DNA from: an uncultured Verrucomicrobiota bacterium
Lineage (GTDB): Bacteria; Verrucomicrobiota; Kiritimatiellia; SS1-B-03-39; UBA6053
Length of the DNA stretch: 64,000 bases
Reading direction: 5' to 3'
NCBI GenBank assembly: GCA_937127435.1
Contig: CAKZLZ010000186.1
Coordinates: 47,020-111,019, forward strand
Below are positions 1 to 9,300 of this stretch, piece after piece. How positions within the stretch are numbered: position 1 is the stretch's first letter; the number at the start of each line of letters is the position of its first letter. The notes under the pieces are model-generated. The model searched no databases, was not told where the DNA came from, and was given only the letters and a program-made list of their open reading frames with translations. Position numbers and translations under genes: made by a program.

Positions 1-536
1 AGAAGAAAGCAGAGGATCAGCGCTATCAAAATCTTAGAAGCCATTGGGGGGAGGCGGCGAATCGCAATTTCTTCTGGTTCTTTTTGTCCCAGGCTTTGTT
101 GGTGGGGTTGTTTATGACGCCCGCTTTGGTGGTTTCGAGGAGAGGGGAGGCTTTTCCGGATCTGTTTGACCTTTGGGGAGTGGTCATCGCGCTGTTTGCC
201 ATTGCCGGTGAAAGTATTGCGGATCATCAGCTCGCGGGTTTCCGAAAAGATCCGGCCACCAAAGGCAAGGTCTGCCAACGCGGGTTGTGGGGCTACAGCC
301 GACATCCCAACTATTTTTTCGAGTGGTTGCATTGGTGGGGCTATGTGTTGATGGCTTTGGGGAGTACCCTCTGGCTGTATACATTATTAGGCCCGCTTTT
401 TATGTACCTTTTTCTTCGATACCTTACGGGTGTCCCGCATGCGGAGAGACAATCTCTGCAGTCCCGTGGCGACGCCTATCGTGAATATCAACAATCCACC
501 CCGGTGTTTTTTCCATGGACTCCACGCAAATCATAA
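1..536 (+). CDS. DUF1295 / isoprenylcysteine methyltransferase-like membrane protein, 5'-truncated
   Basis: The reading frame is open from base 3 to the TAA at 534-536 and has no start in the window, so the 5' end lies upstream. About 177 residues are visible. The C-terminal half has the DUF1295 / steroid 5-alpha-reductase-like pattern: hydrophobic segments, then RGLWGYSRHPNYFFEWLHW, followed by two more hydrophobic stretches and a charged tail. In this fold the Arg-His-Pro-Asn core contributes to cofactor binding, but the reaction of bacterial DUF1295 proteins is mostly unproven. The end overlaps the next gene, a Cfa-like methyltransferase, by 22 bp. DUF1295 genes often sit beside such genes, which suggests a role in lipid or fatty-acid modification at the inner membrane; that role is inference. 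Family placement is firm. Confidence 0.85.
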   Translation, partial: KKAEDQRYQNLRSHWGEAANRNFFWFFLSQALLVGLFMTPALVVSRRGEAFPDLFDLWGVVIALFAIAGESIADHQLAGFRKDPATKGKVCQRGLWGYSRHPNYFFEWLHWWGYVLMALGSTLWLYTLLGPLFMYLFLRYLTGVPHAERQSLQSRGDAYREYQQSTPVFFPWTPRKS

Positions 537-1738
537 GTCACAATTTTACCGACATGCCTACCCTTTCTTATTGGGATCGTATTTTTATTCACGCACTTCA
601 ACGTTTGCAGGAGGGGCAGATCAAACTGACCTTTGTTGACGGACCCAGTTTGTTGCTGGGGCAGGAGGGGGATCAAATTGCTGATTTGACTTTCTTGGAC
701 CGAGGACTCTCCAAGCGGGTATTGCTGGGTGGAAGTATGGCCCTGGCGGAAGCGTACATGGAAGGGAAATGGACGACGACAAATTTAAGTGCGCTGTTGG
801 GTGTGTTGGCCCGCAGCCAAAAGGAGATGGGGCGGGTGGCCCGGGGAACTTCGCAGGTGTTGCGGAAGATGGATGATCTGATGCATCATTTGCGCAGAAA
901 CACCAAAGAAAATGCGGTCAAAAATATTCAGGAACATTACGACCTGAGCAATGAACTTTATGAGACATTTCTGGATCCGACGCTCACGTATTCCGCCGCG
1001 ATTTTTGATCAGGCCGGGGAAGATTTGAAGCAGGCACAGTATCGGAAAATTGATCGCCTGATTGATCAGCTCCAGCCAACGTCCGCTGACCATGTGCTGG
1101 AAATTGGCAGTGGCTGGGGGGCTTGCGCCATTCGCATGGCCCGGCAGACAGGATGCAGGGTAACCAGTTTGACCCTTTCAGAACGACAGGCCGAAGAAGG
1201 GCGCCGCCGGGTGAGTGCGGCCGGACTGGAGGATTTGGTTGAAATCCGTATTCAGGATTACCGGGATGTCGAGGGTATGTTTGACCATGTGGTCAGCATC
1301 GAAATGGTGGAAGCGGTCGGTCATGAATTTCTGCCGGAATATTTTGAGGTCGTGCAGCAGCGGTTAAAACCCGGCGGACGTTTTGCGCTGCAGGCAATTA
1401 CGATACCGGATGAGCGCTATGCGGAATACAACAACTCCGTGGACTTTATCCGCAAACATATTTTTCCCGGAGGACATCTTCCCAGTCCCAAGCTGTTAGA
1501 AGATTTGAGTCACAGCGTGGGATTACAGCAAGTGGACGCCTTCGAGTTTGGCAAAGATTATGCAGAGACTTTGCGCCGGTGGAATGAAATGTTTTTGGAG
1601 AATGCAAAAAGGGTGAAAGCATTGGGATTTGATGAATCGTTTATCCGTAAGTGGCAATACTATTTCTGTTACTGTGAAGCGGGTTTTGATTCCGACCTGA
1701 TTCACGTTCGCCAGCTTTGTTATCAGAAGGATTCATGA
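515..1738 (+). CDS. Cyclopropane-fatty-acyl-phospholipid synthase family methyltransferase
   Basis: Encodes 407 residues, the usual length for the Cfa/CMAS family. These enzymes transfer a methylene or methyl group from S-adenosylmethionine to the double bond of acyl chains in membrane phospholipids. Visible signatures are the N-terminal lipid-binding region, the stretch NIQEHYDLSNELYETFLD at about 137-154, TYSAAIF at about 158-164, the SAM-binding glycine motif VLEIGSGWG at 194-202, and DFIRKHIFPGG near residue 310. The ATG at 515 overlaps the preceding DUF1295 gene and has no clear Shine-Dalgarno sequence. An ATG at 554 is an alternative and would remove 13 poorly conserved residues. The two overlapping genes are probably translated together. 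The exact product (cyclopropane, methyl-branched or another modification) cannot be read from sequence. Confidence 0.9.
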   Translation: MDSTQIISHNFTDMPTLSYWDRIFIHALQRLQEGQIKLTFVDGPSLLLGQEGDQIADLTFLDRGLSKRVLLGGSMALAEAYMEGKWTTTNLSALLGVLARSQKEMGRVARGTSQVLRKMDDLMHHLRRNTKENAVKNIQEHYDLSNELYETFLDPTLTYSAAIFDQAGEDLKQAQYRKIDRLIDQLQPTSADHVLEIGSGWGACAIRMARQTGCRVTSLTLSERQAEEGRRRVSAAGLEDLVEIRIQDYRDVEGMFDHVVSIEMVEAVGHEFLPEYFEVVQQRLKPGGRFALQAITIPDERYAEYNNSVDFIRKHIFPGGHLPSPKLLEDLSHSVGLQQVDAFEFGKDYAETLRRWNEMFLENAKRVKALGFDESFIRKWQYYFCYCEAGFDSDLIHVRQLCYQKDS

Positions 1739-1974
1739 CTGAAGCGTATTCCCTCCGCCGAACAATCCCTTAGGAACCAAGTCTAAATCTCTTTCATAAG
1801 GGAGGAAAGTCAGCGGAGTGCTGAGGCTGTGATAGATTCAGGTATAGATCCCCGCCGACTTTCATATGCCATCGTGCTTCCTGATATCGATTTTACGATC
1901 ATTGAAGAAACCAGAAAGCCATATCGTTCAAAGTCCAATAATTCAATGAAGTGAAGCTGGTAAACCCGGCGGGG

Positions 1975-2372
1975 GTCACAGACAAGAATGTCTGTGTCAC
2001 GTTAATTTTTGGAAGCGGGTGGGGTTGAAATGGGATGCTCCGCACACCCCGCAAGCGAGGTGCTTGGTGAAGACGGTTGGCCGCCACGCAAGTGAGGTGG
2101 TTTTGGACGTCACAGACAGGAATGTCTGTGTCACGTTAATTTTTGGAAGCAGGTGGGGGCGAGATGGGATACTCCTCACACCCCGCAATCTAGGTGCTTG
2201 GTGAAGACGGTTGGCCGGCACGCAAGTGAGGTGGTTTTGGACGTCACAGACAGGAATGTCTGTGTCACGTTATTTTGGGGAAGCGGGTGGGGGCGAGATG
2301 GGATACCCCGCAAGCGAGGTGCTTGGTGAAGACGATTGGCCGGCACGCAAGCCTGGTTTTTTGGTCTGAGAC
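1975..2372. repeat. Three tandem copies of a 134-bp repeat with a palindromic core
   Basis: Copies run 1975-2108, 2109-2242 and 2243 to about 2372; the first two are both 134 bp and the third carries small deletions. Each begins with a near-perfect palindrome, CACAGACA-GGAA-TGTCTGTG (the first copy has an AGAA loop), then GTCACGTTA, a G-rich stretch and GTGCTTGGTGAAGACG. The short ORFs across it on both strands are products of the repeat, not genes. It resembles dispersed intergenic REP-type elements. The flanking stretch 1739-1974 contains no gene or clear signal. Confidence 0.85.
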
Positions 2373-2388
2373 TTCTTTCTTTTGACCG

Positions 2389-2985
2389 CTATTTCAGCAG
2401 GTCTTCACGCAACTGAATTTTTTTCAGTTTGGGGGCGATGACTACGCGGCAGTAGGGGGCTGAACTGTTTTTTGCGTAGTAATCCTGATGATAACTTTCG
2501 GCCACATAAAAATTTCCGGCGGATTCTACTTGGGTCACCACCGGGGTTTTGAAGACTTTTTCGTCATTCAGTTTTTTGATGGCGGCTTCAGCGAGGTTCT
2601 TTTGTTCATCACTGTAGTAGAGGATGGTGGAACGGTATTGGGTGCCGACGTCATTGCCTTGGCGATTGAGGGTGGTGGGGTCGTGAATATCAAAAAAGAC
2701 TTCCAGGAGGTCTGTGTAGTGGATGACTTCAGGATTGTAGACAACCTGCACCACTTCCGCATGGCCGGTTTTTCCGGTAGTGACTTCTTTATAAGTGGGG
2801 TTTTCAACCTTTCCGCCCTGATAGCCTGATTTGACGGATTCGACCCCTTTGAGTTTTTCGAAGAAAGGTTCGAGGCACCAAAAACATCCGCCACCAAAAG
2901 AGGCTTTTTCCAATTTTACATTGTCATCACTCATGGCCAGGCTTCCGGTTAGGGTTAAAAAGATACTGAGTAGGATTGTTTTCAT
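2389..2985 (-). CDS. msrA: Peptide-methionine (S)-S-oxide reductase, exported form
   Basis: 198 residues. MsrA reduces methionine-S-sulfoxide in oxidised proteins. The catalytic motif GGGCFWC is present with the active-site cysteine at residue 34, followed by the conserved SGYQGG and the GHAEVVQV and YHQDYY segments of the family. The N-terminus, MKTILLSIFLTLTGSLAMS, is a plausible signal peptide, so the enzyme probably works outside the cytoplasm. The ATG at 2985 is preferred because an AGGAGT sits 11 bp upstream and the preceding gene ends only 8 bp away; upstream extension would overlap that gene. It is the last of three closely packed minus-strand genes (L,D-transpeptidase, secreted protein, msrA), consistent with envelope maintenance. 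No MsrB is fused or adjacent. Confidence 0.93.
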   Translation of the reverse strand: MKTILLSIFLTLTGSLAMSDDNVKLEKASFGGGCFWCLEPFFEKLKGVESVKSGYQGGKVENPTYKEVTTGKTGHAEVVQVVYNPEVIHYTDLLEVFFDIHDPTTLNRQGNDVGTQYRSTILYYSDEQKNLAEAAIKKLNDEKVFKTPVVTQVESAGNFYVAESYHQDYYAKNSSAPYCRVVIAPKLKKIQLREDLLK

Positions 2986-2993
2986 AATGGACT

Positions 2994-3701
2994 TTACTCC
3001 TGTTCGGGTATTTTGCCAAGGGGGTTCTTTCCTTTGACGCGCAGGGCGAACCAAACCTTACCGGGAGATTGCGGAAAAAAGAAAAACTCACGGGTGTCGA
3101 GTTCCAGTCCGGAGAGCTCCGCGGCTTCTTTTACGGTTATAAAAGCCTGTAGGACGGGCGGATGATCCTTTTGCAGGATTTGTATGTCGGCTAGCACCGC
3201 GGCGTAGATGGATTGAGGGAGTGGGCTTAGATCCAATCCTGCCGGAAGCTGTTGGGTGGGTTGTTTTTCGAGTCCTACCGCAATGCTGAAATTGCCATCC
3301 CGGTGCAGCACCACTTTCACCGGAGGCTGAAGCACCCATTTTTCATGTTTCGCGGCGGTGGCAATGTTTTCGTATGCGCGATCAATCCGGGCGGGATTCG
3401 GGGATACAAGATAGGTGCCGGCGGGAAGTTGAATGAGGTGCAGAGGCGGCGTTTGTCCTTCGCTCTGAATCATATCTTTTGGGATGGGGGGCAGATCCAT
3501 CTTTTCAAAACCGATAAAGAGATGATTTGCCGGGTTTTCTGCAGGGGGGCTCTCTTCCGCTTCGGGGCTGTCCAGGATGGTAAGATCCAACTCTTCGCTG
3601 AACGCATCCAGATCAGGGAGCTGAGCAAAGCTGAGGGTCCCGACAAGCAAGGTCAGGAGCAAAAGCATGCAGGTGGAGAGATGTAAGGAAGGTTTAGGCA
3701 T
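2994..3701 (-). CDS. Secreted protein of unknown function
   Basis: 235 residues from the ATG at 3701; a TTG at 3713 would extend it by four residues. The N-terminus is a clear signal peptide (MPKPSLHLSTCMLLLLTLLVG, cleavage probably after SFA). The mature part starts with a Glu/Asp/Pro-rich stretch and continues as a globular domain without cysteines. I recognise no family. It overlaps the end of the L,D-transpeptidase gene by 8 bp and ends 8 bp before msrA, so it is almost certainly cotranscribed with both and probably periplasmic. A role in envelope maintenance is suggested only by position. Confidence 0.75.
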   Translation of the reverse strand: MPKPSLHLSTCMLLLLTLLVGTLSFAQLPDLDAFSEELDLTILDSPEAEESPPAENPANHLFIGFEKMDLPPIPKDMIQSEGQTPPLHLIQLPAGTYLVSPNPARIDRAYENIATAAKHEKWVLQPPVKVVLHRDGNFSIAVGLEKQPTQQLPAGLDLSPLPQSIYAAVLADIQILQKDHPPVLQAFITVKEAAELSGLELDTREFFFFPQSPGKVWFALRVKGKNPLGKIPEQE

Positions 3702-4233
3702 GGTGAGCGTCAATTGTGCCGATCCAAACCAGGGGCAGGGTATCCTGCAAAGAATCGGTCCAGTCGGCGAGTATCTGATTTCCCATGCGGATGCAACCTT
3801 GGGAAGCGGCTTGCCCCAGTTTTTCCTCCTGATGGGTGCCGTGAATATAAATATATCGGGATTTGCTGTTGCAGTTGAGTTCGGGGATGATGCCGTCCAA
3901 CCAGAGGATGCGGGTGAGGATGGCGTCTCCCTGGCCGCCGGTAAAAGTTTTCAGTACTTCTCCCTCCGGAACGCGGCTTTTAAAAGGTTGACCGACTTCT
4001 TCATTTTTTCCGATGATTTCGCAGACCCGGTGGGCCCCCAGCGGGGTTTTTAAGGATCCTACGGCATTTCCAAGTCCAAAGCGGCTGGAAGAGATCGGGG
4101 TGGTGAGCAGGGCATGGCCGGGGTGGATACGGTGAAGGCATTGATGCGCCACATCCACAGCCCAGATTTCCTGTTCATTTGGAAAGGATTTTTTCAGGGC
4201 GGAGATATTTTCAAATCGGGTAGAGGATTGCAT
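3694..4233 (-). CDS. L,D-transpeptidase (YkuD domain) family protein
   Basis: 179 residues. The C-terminal half carries the YkuD catalytic signature: IYIHGTH at about 128-134, then SQGCIRM at 144-150, with C147 as the nucleophile. L,D-transpeptidases make 3-3 cross-links in peptidoglycan or attach proteins to it. No signal peptide is visible in this reading frame, which is unusual for an enzyme acting in the periplasm. Either an N-terminal anchor is missing from my start choice or export uses another route. The ATG at 4233 lacks a strong ribosome-binding site. The gene heads the three-gene minus-strand cluster ending in msrA. Domain assignment is firm; cellular role is inferred. Confidence 0.82.
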   Translation of the reverse strand: MQSSTRFENISALKKSFPNEQEIWAVDVAHQCLHRIHPGHALLTTPISSSRFGLGNAVGSLKTPLGAHRVCEIIGKNEEVGQPFKSRVPEGEVLKTFTGGQGDAILTRILWLDGIIPELNCNSKSRYIYIHGTHQEEKLGQAASQGCIRMGNQILADWTDSLQDTLPLVWIGTIDAHHA

Positions 4234-4316
4234 ACAGCAAACAACTTATAAGAGCCTGCACCGTAAATCAAGTGCAGGCAAGGGGATGGGGGGATTCAAA
4301 TTGCCCCCCAATACGT

Positions 4317-5357
4317 TTAAAGTGATCGGGTGGTGCTTCCTTCTGTCCATTTGCCATCTACCCGGAAAATGGTCCGGATTTCAGGAATGCCGGTTTCATT
4401 GTTGAGAATAAGCTGATGCAGTGTCTGCAGGGCCAATTTCCCTTGATACTCGAGGTGGGATGTCACCCCGGAAACTTGATTGATGTCGTCATCCTGAGAA
4501 CGGTTCAGCCGGGTGAATCCTATGTTTTCCGGATATGAGAGCAGACCTGAGCGTCCCCAGGCATGCCATGGAAAGCCAATCGACATCAGCAGGTCGGGTT
4601 GAAAGTCGTTGATCCAGGATTGCAGTTCTTCGGGAGGGAGGGACCATTTTTCCACTTTTGGAAAACTTTTGAGATGTAAACCGGGTAATTCAGGCTGCCG
4701 GTTACAAAGAGCGGCCCACACCCGGTCCTGGACATGTTCATCGGTGCGGGATTTTAAATATCCAATACGGCGATACCCCCGTTGATAAAGTGCGTCTACC
4801 GCACATAATCCCATTTGAAAATAATCGTTACGGACCGCATGGAAAGGATAGCGGTGAGCGCCTGAACCCATCATGACGATGGAAAAGGGGGCCCAGTGTT
4901 CGTGTGAAAGACCGGAAAGTTCTAAAGATGCAGATAAAAGAATTCCCCGGATCCCCCGGTGATAAAAGGTGCGTAAGCGCTGATCCAGACGCGGATCCCC
5001 GGGCGGGATCCACTCGAGTTTAATATGATATCCCAAATGCTTTGCCCGGTCGCTTACGCCCCGCATCCATTCGCTAAAAAACCCTTGGTTATGTTCATAG
5101 ATTGATTTTAACCGCAGGGGAGCAAGGAAAGGAATGATTTCCCCGGAGGAGGAAAGCGAGGTTCTTCCAGATTGACGATGCCGGACCAGGGCGGTTAATG
5201 CGGGATCCGGGCGATAGCCCAATGCTTCCGCTTTTTTCAAAATCTTTTGCTGCAGATCCGGTTTCACGCCTTTTTTACCATTCAGGGCGCGTGATACCGT
5301 CATCACGCTCACTTGACAGTCCCTGGCAATATCTTTCATGGTGACGCGTTTGCTCAT
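4317..5357 (-). CDS. LacI-family transcriptional regulator
   Basis: 346 residues, normal for the family. The N-terminal helix-turn-helix is canonical: VTMKDIARDCQVSVMTVSRALNG at about 5-27 is the LacI DNA-binding motif, with the hinge helix after residue 50. The rest matches a periplasmic-binding-protein-like sensor domain. It is transcribed divergently from the PEP-CTERM protein and sulfatase genes, whose start lies 109 bp away, so it most likely controls them in response to a sugar released from a sulfated polysaccharide. That link is inference from position. A perfect inverted repeat next to its own start codon could allow autoregulation. Confidence 0.92.
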   Translation of the reverse strand: MSKRVTMKDIARDCQVSVMTVSRALNGKKGVKPDLQQKILKKAEALGYRPDPALTALVRHRQSGRTSLSSSGEIIPFLAPLRLKSIYEHNQGFFSEWMRGVSDRAKHLGYHIKLEWIPPGDPRLDQRLRTFYHRGIRGILLSASLELSGLSHEHWAPFSIVMMGSGAHRYPFHAVRNDYFQMGLCAVDALYQRGYRRIGYLKSRTDEHVQDRVWAALCNRQPELPGLHLKSFPKVEKWSLPPEELQSWINDFQPDLLMSIGFPWHAWGRSGLLSYPENIGFTRLNRSQDDDINQVSGVTSHLEYQGKLALQTLHQLILNNETGIPEIRTIFRVDGKWTEGSTTRSL

Positions 5358-5358
5358 T

Positions 5359-5374
5359 ATGTTATAGTTAACAT
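5359..5374. promoter_or_regulatory. Candidate operator: inverted repeat beside the LacI-type gene
   Basis: ATGTTA-TAGT-TAACAT is a perfect 6-bp inverted repeat with a 4-bp spacer, one base upstream of the regulator's ATG. On the minus strand a TTGACA at 5391-5386 lies 19 bp from TATAAC at 5366-5361, so the repeat would overlap a possible promoter. It lacks the central CG common in LacI operators, so this is only a candidate. Confidence 0.3.
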
Positions 5375-5465
5375 TTTGTCACGGTTGTCAATGAAACTTA
5401 ATTCAGGTTTACTGAATAGCGTTATATATTAAAACCCCGGTTGTTTATTCAATTTTAGGAAGGAC

Positions 5466-6341
5466 ATGATGAAAAATACAATTCCCTCAAAATTATCTGC
5501 ATACATTTTCACCTTATTGACGCCCTTATTGGTTTCCCATGGTGCCATCAGCATGGAGAGTGCCTGGTTCTTTAATGAAGGCAGCGGGAATATGTTCAGC
5601 CAAGCGACTTTGTCGGGCGGACAGACCTGGAATCAAGTGGACAATCCCAATGAAGTGCTGGCGGGAACCAGTAGTGTCGATGTATCTTCACGCAGTAGTT
5701 GGAGTGCCTCCACTGCGGCACCGGGGTCGACGGGTTCATTGACGCTGAATGGTTCGGCCACGGCTCCCGCACAAATGGACACGAATGTGGCAGGGGCGGA
5801 TCTGACCGGACCCGGGGCGAAAACTTTTGTGGCTTGGATCAATCCCACGGCCGCGAGTGGTACGATTTTAAATTACAGTCCGGGAGGGGGAAGTAGTACC
5901 GGAGGGGATTTACGTTTAATGATCGATGCTAGTGGATATCTCCGGGGCGAAGTTTCCAACGGAGCGTTTGTATACAATGGCACCTCATTGGTTGGCGATG
6001 GCTGGAACATGGTGGCGGCCATTTATAAATCGGGCAATTATCAATTTTATCTTGGGGGGAGCGGGATATTAACCCCCAGCAGTACGACCGGTACAAATGT
6101 AAATACTCTCGCGTATGTCTCAGGCGGGTCCGCATATCCCAATTTTGTGATCGGAACGAATCAGAATGGGGTGAATTCCTTTACCGGCGGTATCGATATG
6201 GTGGCTGCGTATACCGGCGCCGCGACTGTGAGCGAATTGAATGATATTTATGCCAACGGGATTGCGATTCCCGAAGCGAATACTCTGATTTTGATGGGAG
6301 TCGCTTTTGCCAGCTTGTGGGCCTTTAAGTCCCGTCGTTAA
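5466..6341 (+). CDS. LamG-type secreted protein with PEP-CTERM-like sorting tail
   Basis: 291 residues from the first of two adjacent ATGs (5466 or 5469), behind AGGAAGGA. An N-terminal signal peptide is followed by a Ser/Gly/Thr-rich beta-sandwich resembling LamG/concanavalin domains, with the segment GAKTFVAWINPTAASGTIL and a C-terminal GGIDMVAAYTGAATVSELNDIY characteristic of them. The protein ends IPEANTLILMGVAFASLW-AFKSRR: a Pro-Glu, a hydrophobic helix and a basic end, the layout of PEP-CTERM signals processed by exosortase. Its stop overlaps the sulfatase start by one base (TAATG), so the two are translationally coupled. It may bind polysaccharide at the cell surface; this is inferred. 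No exosortase is in the window. Confidence 0.82.
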   Translation: MMKNTIPSKLSAYIFTLLTPLLVSHGAISMESAWFFNEGSGNMFSQATLSGGQTWNQVDNPNEVLAGTSSVDVSSRSSWSASTAAPGSTGSLTLNGSATAPAQMDTNVAGADLTGPGAKTFVAWINPTAASGTILNYSPGGGSSTGGDLRLMIDASGYLRGEVSNGAFVYNGTSLVGDGWNMVAAIYKSGNYQFYLGGSGILTPSSTTGTNVNTLAYVSGGSAYPNFVIGTNQNGVNSFTGGIDMVAAYTGAATVSELNDIYANGIAIPEANTLILMGVAFASLWAFKSRR

Positions 6342-9300
6342 TGAGAGTTTTTTTACGGACCTGGGGCTTGCTCGCTTTGCTGGCAGGCTCCTTTTCTTTT
6401 GCGGAAAACGATCCGCCCAATATCCTGTTTATCATCACCGATGATCTCGGCTATGGAGATTTGGGCGTCACTTATCAGGACAGCCGGAATTTTGCCGGGA
6501 ACCGGGATCAGCCCGCTTTTGATACCCCGGTGCTGGATACCTTGGCTTCGGAGGGCATCCGCTTTACCCGTCATTACAGCGGCTCTCCGGTCTGTGCGCC
6601 GGCGCGTGCTTCCCTGCTAACCGGACGTCATCAGGGACATGCGACGGTGCGGGACAATCAGTTTGATGAAGCGCTGGAGGATACCGAGACGGTGGCCACA
6701 GTTCTACAGTCAGCAGGATACGCCACGGCCGCTATTGGCAAATGGGGTTTGGGCGGCAGTCCGGCCGCATCTTATCCCGCCCATCCGCTGGCGCGGGGCT
6801 TTGATTTCTTTTTCGGGATCATGGCGCATCGGGATGCACATTCTCATTACTTCACGGAATTCAATATTTCCCTGCATGACGGTTACGATTTGGTGCAGGC
6901 GGGTTATGACAAATGTTATTCAACCGATTTATTTACCGCCCGGGCGAAAAAATGGATTTCTGATCATCATACGAGTTTTCCGAATCAACCGTTTATGATG
7001 TACCTGGCCTACACCGCGCCGCACGCCCGTTTGCAGGTACCGACGCAGGCATATCCCTCCGGAGGGGGCGAGGCGGGCGGAATGCAGTGGCTGGGAACGT
7101 CCGGAGAAATGATCTCCACGGCTTCCGGAACAATCGATTCGTGGATTCATCCGGATTTTGCCAGTGCGACTTGGGATGATGATGGTAACGTTGGGACTGC
7201 AGAAGTTTCCTGGCCTGATTATGCTAAAAGGCACGCCACCATGGTCCGCCGACTGGACAGTGCGGTGGGAGATCTTCAGCAGTTGCTTGACGATTTGGGT
7301 ATTCTCGAAAATACGGTGATCATTTTTACCTCTGACAACGGCCCTCATCACGAAGCCGGCTACAACGGCACTTACACGCAGGATCCCCGGTTTTTTGACA
7401 GCTTTGGTCCTCTGGACGGTACCAAGCGGGATTTGTGGGAAGGGGGATGGCGGGTGCCGACTCTGCTTTCCTGGCCGGCGGGAATTTCCGCACCGTCGGT
7501 GATTACCCGTCCCTCCCAGTTTCATGATTGGTTACCCACCTTTGCCAAACTGGCAGGGGTGGAGCCTCCCGCCAAATCGGACGGGGTTTCTTTGTTGCCG
7601 GAAATTACCGGGCAGGGGACGCAGGCCCCGGGAATTCAATATGCGGAATACACGACTTCGAGCGGATTAAACAGTACCAAAAGTTATAGTGAATTTGATC
7701 CTTCGCATCGCGGGGTTACCCGCGGACATATGCAGGCGCTGTACCTGGAGGGATTCAAGGGGGTCCGTTATAATGTTTCGGGTGTGGACGATCGTTTTCG
7801 GGTGTATGAAACCGATGCGAACGCCAAAGAAACGGTAAATTTGTCCGGAGACCTGTCGGTGCCCGGACAACAGGAGTATGTCAATGCGACCTTGTGGGTG
7901 CGCCGTCCGCATGCAACGATTCCGCGGGCGTATGACACGGTTGAAATTCCGGCGACGGATGCCGATTATATTGCACCGTCGGTGCAGGTGTTTCCCGGAA
8001 CCTATGCCTGGGTGCCCCGGGTGAGTGCGGCACCGGCCCGGACAGTGGCTTCGATGCCGGGCACCGCGGTTCTGCAAGCCGATGAATCGGCGGCGCTTCA
8101 GTTTGAAGGGCTGTTGAATGTTCCGGTTTCAGGGACCTATACGTTTTATCTCCGCACAGACCGGGGCGCGGTGCTGCGGCTGCATGACATGCTGTTGTTG
8201 GATGCGGATAAAGGATATACTGCGGGCGATGAAGTGACTTCAGGTACCATAGATTTGCAGGCCGGCCGGCATCCCTTGCGGGTCTATTCCCATCATCGCG
8301 GCGCCTCGCCTTACCTGGAATTGGAATGGGAGGGCCCCGGATTATCCCGGCAGGCGATTCCGGCTTCCGCCTTTTCCGAAGCCGATTTAAACCGGGCTCC
8401 GGAGCTGGAAATTTCATCGCCCCTCGGGCCGGTCCGCATTGCCCCGGATTTAGGACTGAAAATCGAAGGGGCAATTTTGGATGACGGTTTGCCGGAAGGC
8501 GAAGTTCTCAGTGTGGCGTGGTCGGTGTTGCAAACGCCGGTTGGCGGAACGGCGGTTTTGGATCCGGTGGATCAAATTGATACCACGGTGATGTTCGATA
8601 TCCCCGGGCTTTATCAGCTGCAGTGCCAGGTGTCGGACGGAGAATTGTTTACGACCCGGGTCGTGGAAATCCGATACGGGGATGCCGTAGGACAGGTCCC
8701 TCAAAATGCGAGCTTATGGTATCCGCTGTCCACCGATCTGGATGATCACGCCGGTGACAATGACGGGGTGGGGACCGGAGAATATACCTATGCCGGGGGC
8801 GCGCGGGAAGGGGGGATTCATTTTGCGGATGCGGTTGCGTATGTGGACAGCAGCGCCAGTGTGGCCCTGCCGGCGTCGGGGTCGTGGAGTGCCAGCGTCT
8901 GGTTTCGCTTGGAGACACTTTCCGCGGTGAATGGTATGTTGTTACAGCAACTGGATGGAAGTGGCACGGGAAGATCCTGGCTGTATGTGCTCCAAGACAA
9001 CGGCACCCTGCGTTTGGCAACTTTTCTCGGGGGAAGCAGCACGCAGGGCGGAGAGGTGGAACTGGACCGTTGGCACCATGCTGCGGTGGTCGTTTCGGGG
9101 GGGAGTTTGCGGTTATATTTGGACGGAGAGGAGGTGGCCCAAAGTACAAGAACCTTGGAAGCCAATACGGGGAAATTTCGGTTGGGGAATTATAAAACCG
9201 CAACTGCGGACCGGCAGTGGATGGGCTCCATGGAAGATCTGGCGGTATACGCAAGAGCCTTGTCCGAAAGTGAAATTGCCCAGTTGGCGCTGGCTTCGGT

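Noticed and set aside
2019..2221. Short frames on both strands in the 134-bp repeats
   Set aside because: They repeat the same peptide because of the repeat and end within it; no ribosome-binding site.
1975..2372. Possible CRISPR array
   Set aside because: The units are contiguous tandem repeats of 134 bp with no unique spacers, and there are no cas genes.
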